From: Chloroflexota bacterium
GTDB lineage: Bacteria; Chloroflexota; Dehalococcoidia; Dehalococcoidales; UBA2162
Length of the DNA stretch: 5,968 nucleotides
Direction: 5' to 3'
Assembly: GCA_016202525.1 (NCBI GenBank)
Contig: JACQOM010000028.1
Coordinates: 1 to 5,968, forward strand
Below are positions 5,067 through 5,968 of the stretch, in pieces; positions within the stretch are counted from its first letter, which is position 1; every line of letters begins with the position of its first letter. The position numbers and the translations under genes were made by a program. The notes under the pieces are model-generated. The model was not told where the DNA came from and did not search any database. It saw only the letters and a list, made by a program, of their open reading frames with translations.

Positions 5067-5846
5067 TTGTCTCCATGGTTGCCGGTTTTTACCCTGCTCG
5101 GGTTATTTACGGGCAGCTTTCTGAATGTCTGTATCGACCGTCTGCCCCGAGGACAATCCATCATTAACCCTCCTTCTCACTGCGCCGCCTGCAACCACAA
5201 ACTGGGCTTTCTCGACCTCATTCCCCTTTTTAGCTATCTCTGGCTCCGCGGCCAGTGCCGCTATTGCCGAGCCCATATACCCATCCGTATTCCTGTCATC
5301 GAAGCCATCACCGGCATACTGTTTACCCTCCTCTTCCTCAAATTCGGGCTCAGATTGGAGCTGGGTATTATCCTCATCTACACCGGGCTGCTCACTATCA
5401 TCTTCGTCATCGACCTGGAAAACAAGTTGATTCTGGACAGGATTACCTACCCGGCGATGGTGCTGGCCCTTGTCTTTGCCCCTTTCTGGCCGGGATTGGC
5501 AGTGCTTAGCTCATTTCCAGGCGGTTTTACCGGTAAATTATTAAGTGCCCTGGCCGGAGGTGTTCTGGGTCTGATGGCTATGGCATTACCCTTTATCATC
5601 TACCGCCGTGGCATGGGGATGGGAGATGTCAAACTGGGAGCGCTGGTAGGGCTGATGACCGGTTATCCGCTGGTATTCGTCGCCATATTGCTTTCCTGGA
5701 TATCGGGCGGCCTGGTAGCCGCTATTTTACTCGCTCTTAAGCTTAAAGGACTCAAAGACCCGATACCTTCAGGCACTTTCTTAGCTCTGGCTGCCATGGT
5801 CACTCTACTCTGGGGACAGGGAATCTGGCAATGGTATCTGCCATGA
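5067..5846 (+). CDS. pilD: Prepilin peptidase / N-methyltransferase (type IV, A24 family)
   Basis: This integral membrane enzyme removes the short leader of type IV prepilins or pseudopilins at the cytoplasmic face and N-methylates the new first residue. The 259 residues carry the whole family layout: an N-terminal helix with GLFTGSFLNVCIDRLPRG (12-29), a zinc-type four-cysteine domain (C39-x2-C42 and C64-x2-C67) flanking the methylase region, RIPVIEAITGILF, and then about six hydrophobic segments. The aspartyl protease residues are D116 in FVIDLENKLILD (with D124) and D187 in the GMGMGDVKLGAL motif. Both activities therefore appear intact. The start is TTG at 5067: a stop codon lies in frame at 5058, and AAGGAG (5049-5054) is 12 bases upstream, slightly far. 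No pilin or pilus ATPase gene is visible here. The symbol pilD denotes the family; it could serve a secretion or competence pseudopilus. Confidence 0.95.
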   Translation: MSPWLPVFTLLGLFTGSFLNVCIDRLPRGQSIINPPSHCAACNHKLGFLDLIPLFSYLWLRGQCRYCRAHIPIRIPVIEAITGILFTLLFLKFGLRLELGIILIYTGLLTIIFVIDLENKLILDRITYPAMVLALVFAPFWPGLAVLSSFPGGFTGKLLSALAGGVLGLMAMALPFIIYRRGMGMGDVKLGALVGLMTGYPLVFVAILLSWISGGLVAAILLALKLKGLKDPIPSGTFLALAAMVTLLWGQGIWQWYLP

Positions 5847-5875
5847 AACAACATAGCGGACAGCCTGTTGTCTAC

Positions 5876-5905
5876 TTGACATATCGAGGCAAAATGCTTT
5901 AGCTT
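5876..5905 (+). promoter_or_regulatory. Promoter candidate for the right-edge gene
   Basis: A perfect TTGACA (5876-5881) is present, but the best -10 at suitable spacing is only TAGCTT (5900-5905, 18-base spacer). Transcription would then start almost at the ribosome binding site, which weakens the call. A 6-bp inverted repeat, ACAACA (5848-5853) and TGTTGT (5866-5871), lies just upstream. Confidence 0.3.
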
Positions 5906-5921
5906 AATGCTGGAGAAAGAT

Positions 5922-5968
5922 ATGTTGACCAGATACGAAAAGGAAGCATACCAGTTTCTAGCCGTCTA
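5922..5968 (+). CDS. Start of a rightward gene, 15 codons visible, unidentified
   Basis: ATG at 5922 opens a frame reading MLTRYEKEAYQFLAV to the window edge. GGAG (5912-5915) sits 6 bases upstream. An in-frame ATG at 5907 has no such site and is less likely. The visible residues are charged and helical, with no signal peptide. This is too little to name a family. Confidence 0.5.
   Translation, partial: MLTRYEKEAYQFLAV

Noticed and set aside
5848..5871. Terminator hairpin after the prepilin peptidase gene (ACAACA / TGTTGT)
   Set aside because: The stem is only 6 bp, A/T-rich, with a 12-base loop and no T-run. It overlaps the promoter candidate of the next gene, so an operator is just as likely.
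5907..5968. Upstream in-frame ATG at 5907 as start of the right-edge gene
   Set aside because: It lacks a ribosome binding site, whereas the ATG at 5922 has GGAG at a suitable distance.

Overview
The window looks like ordinary chromosomal DNA of a bacterium, most probably from the Dehalococcoidia or a related lineage of the Chloroflexota. This assignment rests on the character of the proteins (an RlmB-type methyltransferase, an NarL-like regulator and a PilD-type peptidase that resemble versions I associate with that group) and on the G/C-rich palindromic repeats between genes. It is an inference without a database search. Codon use is moderately G/C-rich, and the genes show no phage, transposase or conjugation functions.

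Layout. At the left edge, reading leftwards, is the first 405 codons of a glutamine-dependent NAD+ synthetase (nadE), with an intact nitrilase triad and the ATP-pyrophosphatase SGGLDS loop; its 3' end lies outside. A 379-base divergent intergenic region follows, holding a palindromic repeat and a short operator-like palindrome. Next comes a rightward, closely spaced three-gene set (1596-3798): a 23S rRNA 2'-O-methyltransferase (rlmB), a 69-residue protein with two membrane segments, and a RecB/Cas4-like PD-(D/E)XK nuclease with four probable Fe-S cysteines and an unassigned C-terminal extension. The 30-31 base gaps, each with a ribosome binding site, suggest one transcript.

A 503-base non-coding stretch (3799-4301) is packed with repeats: a partial copy of the C-rich repeat, a roughly 100-bp inverted-repeat element, two strong hairpins, and then an A/T-rich promoter region with TTTAC-type repeats at about 11-bp steps. 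It precedes an NarL/LuxR-type response regulator whose receiver lacks the phosphorylatable aspartate and whose recognition helix is also altered. After a 66-base gap with a good promoter lies a prepilin peptidase (pilD type, TTG start), which would process and methylate type IV prepilins at the membrane. The right edge cuts into the first 15 codons of another rightward gene.

Most of the window is housekeeping: NAD synthesis, rRNA modification and pilin processing. I see no convincing new multi-gene system. The best leads are the degenerate response regulator with its phased-repeat promoter, the nuclease with its extension and small membrane-protein neighbour, and the nested palindromic repeats.
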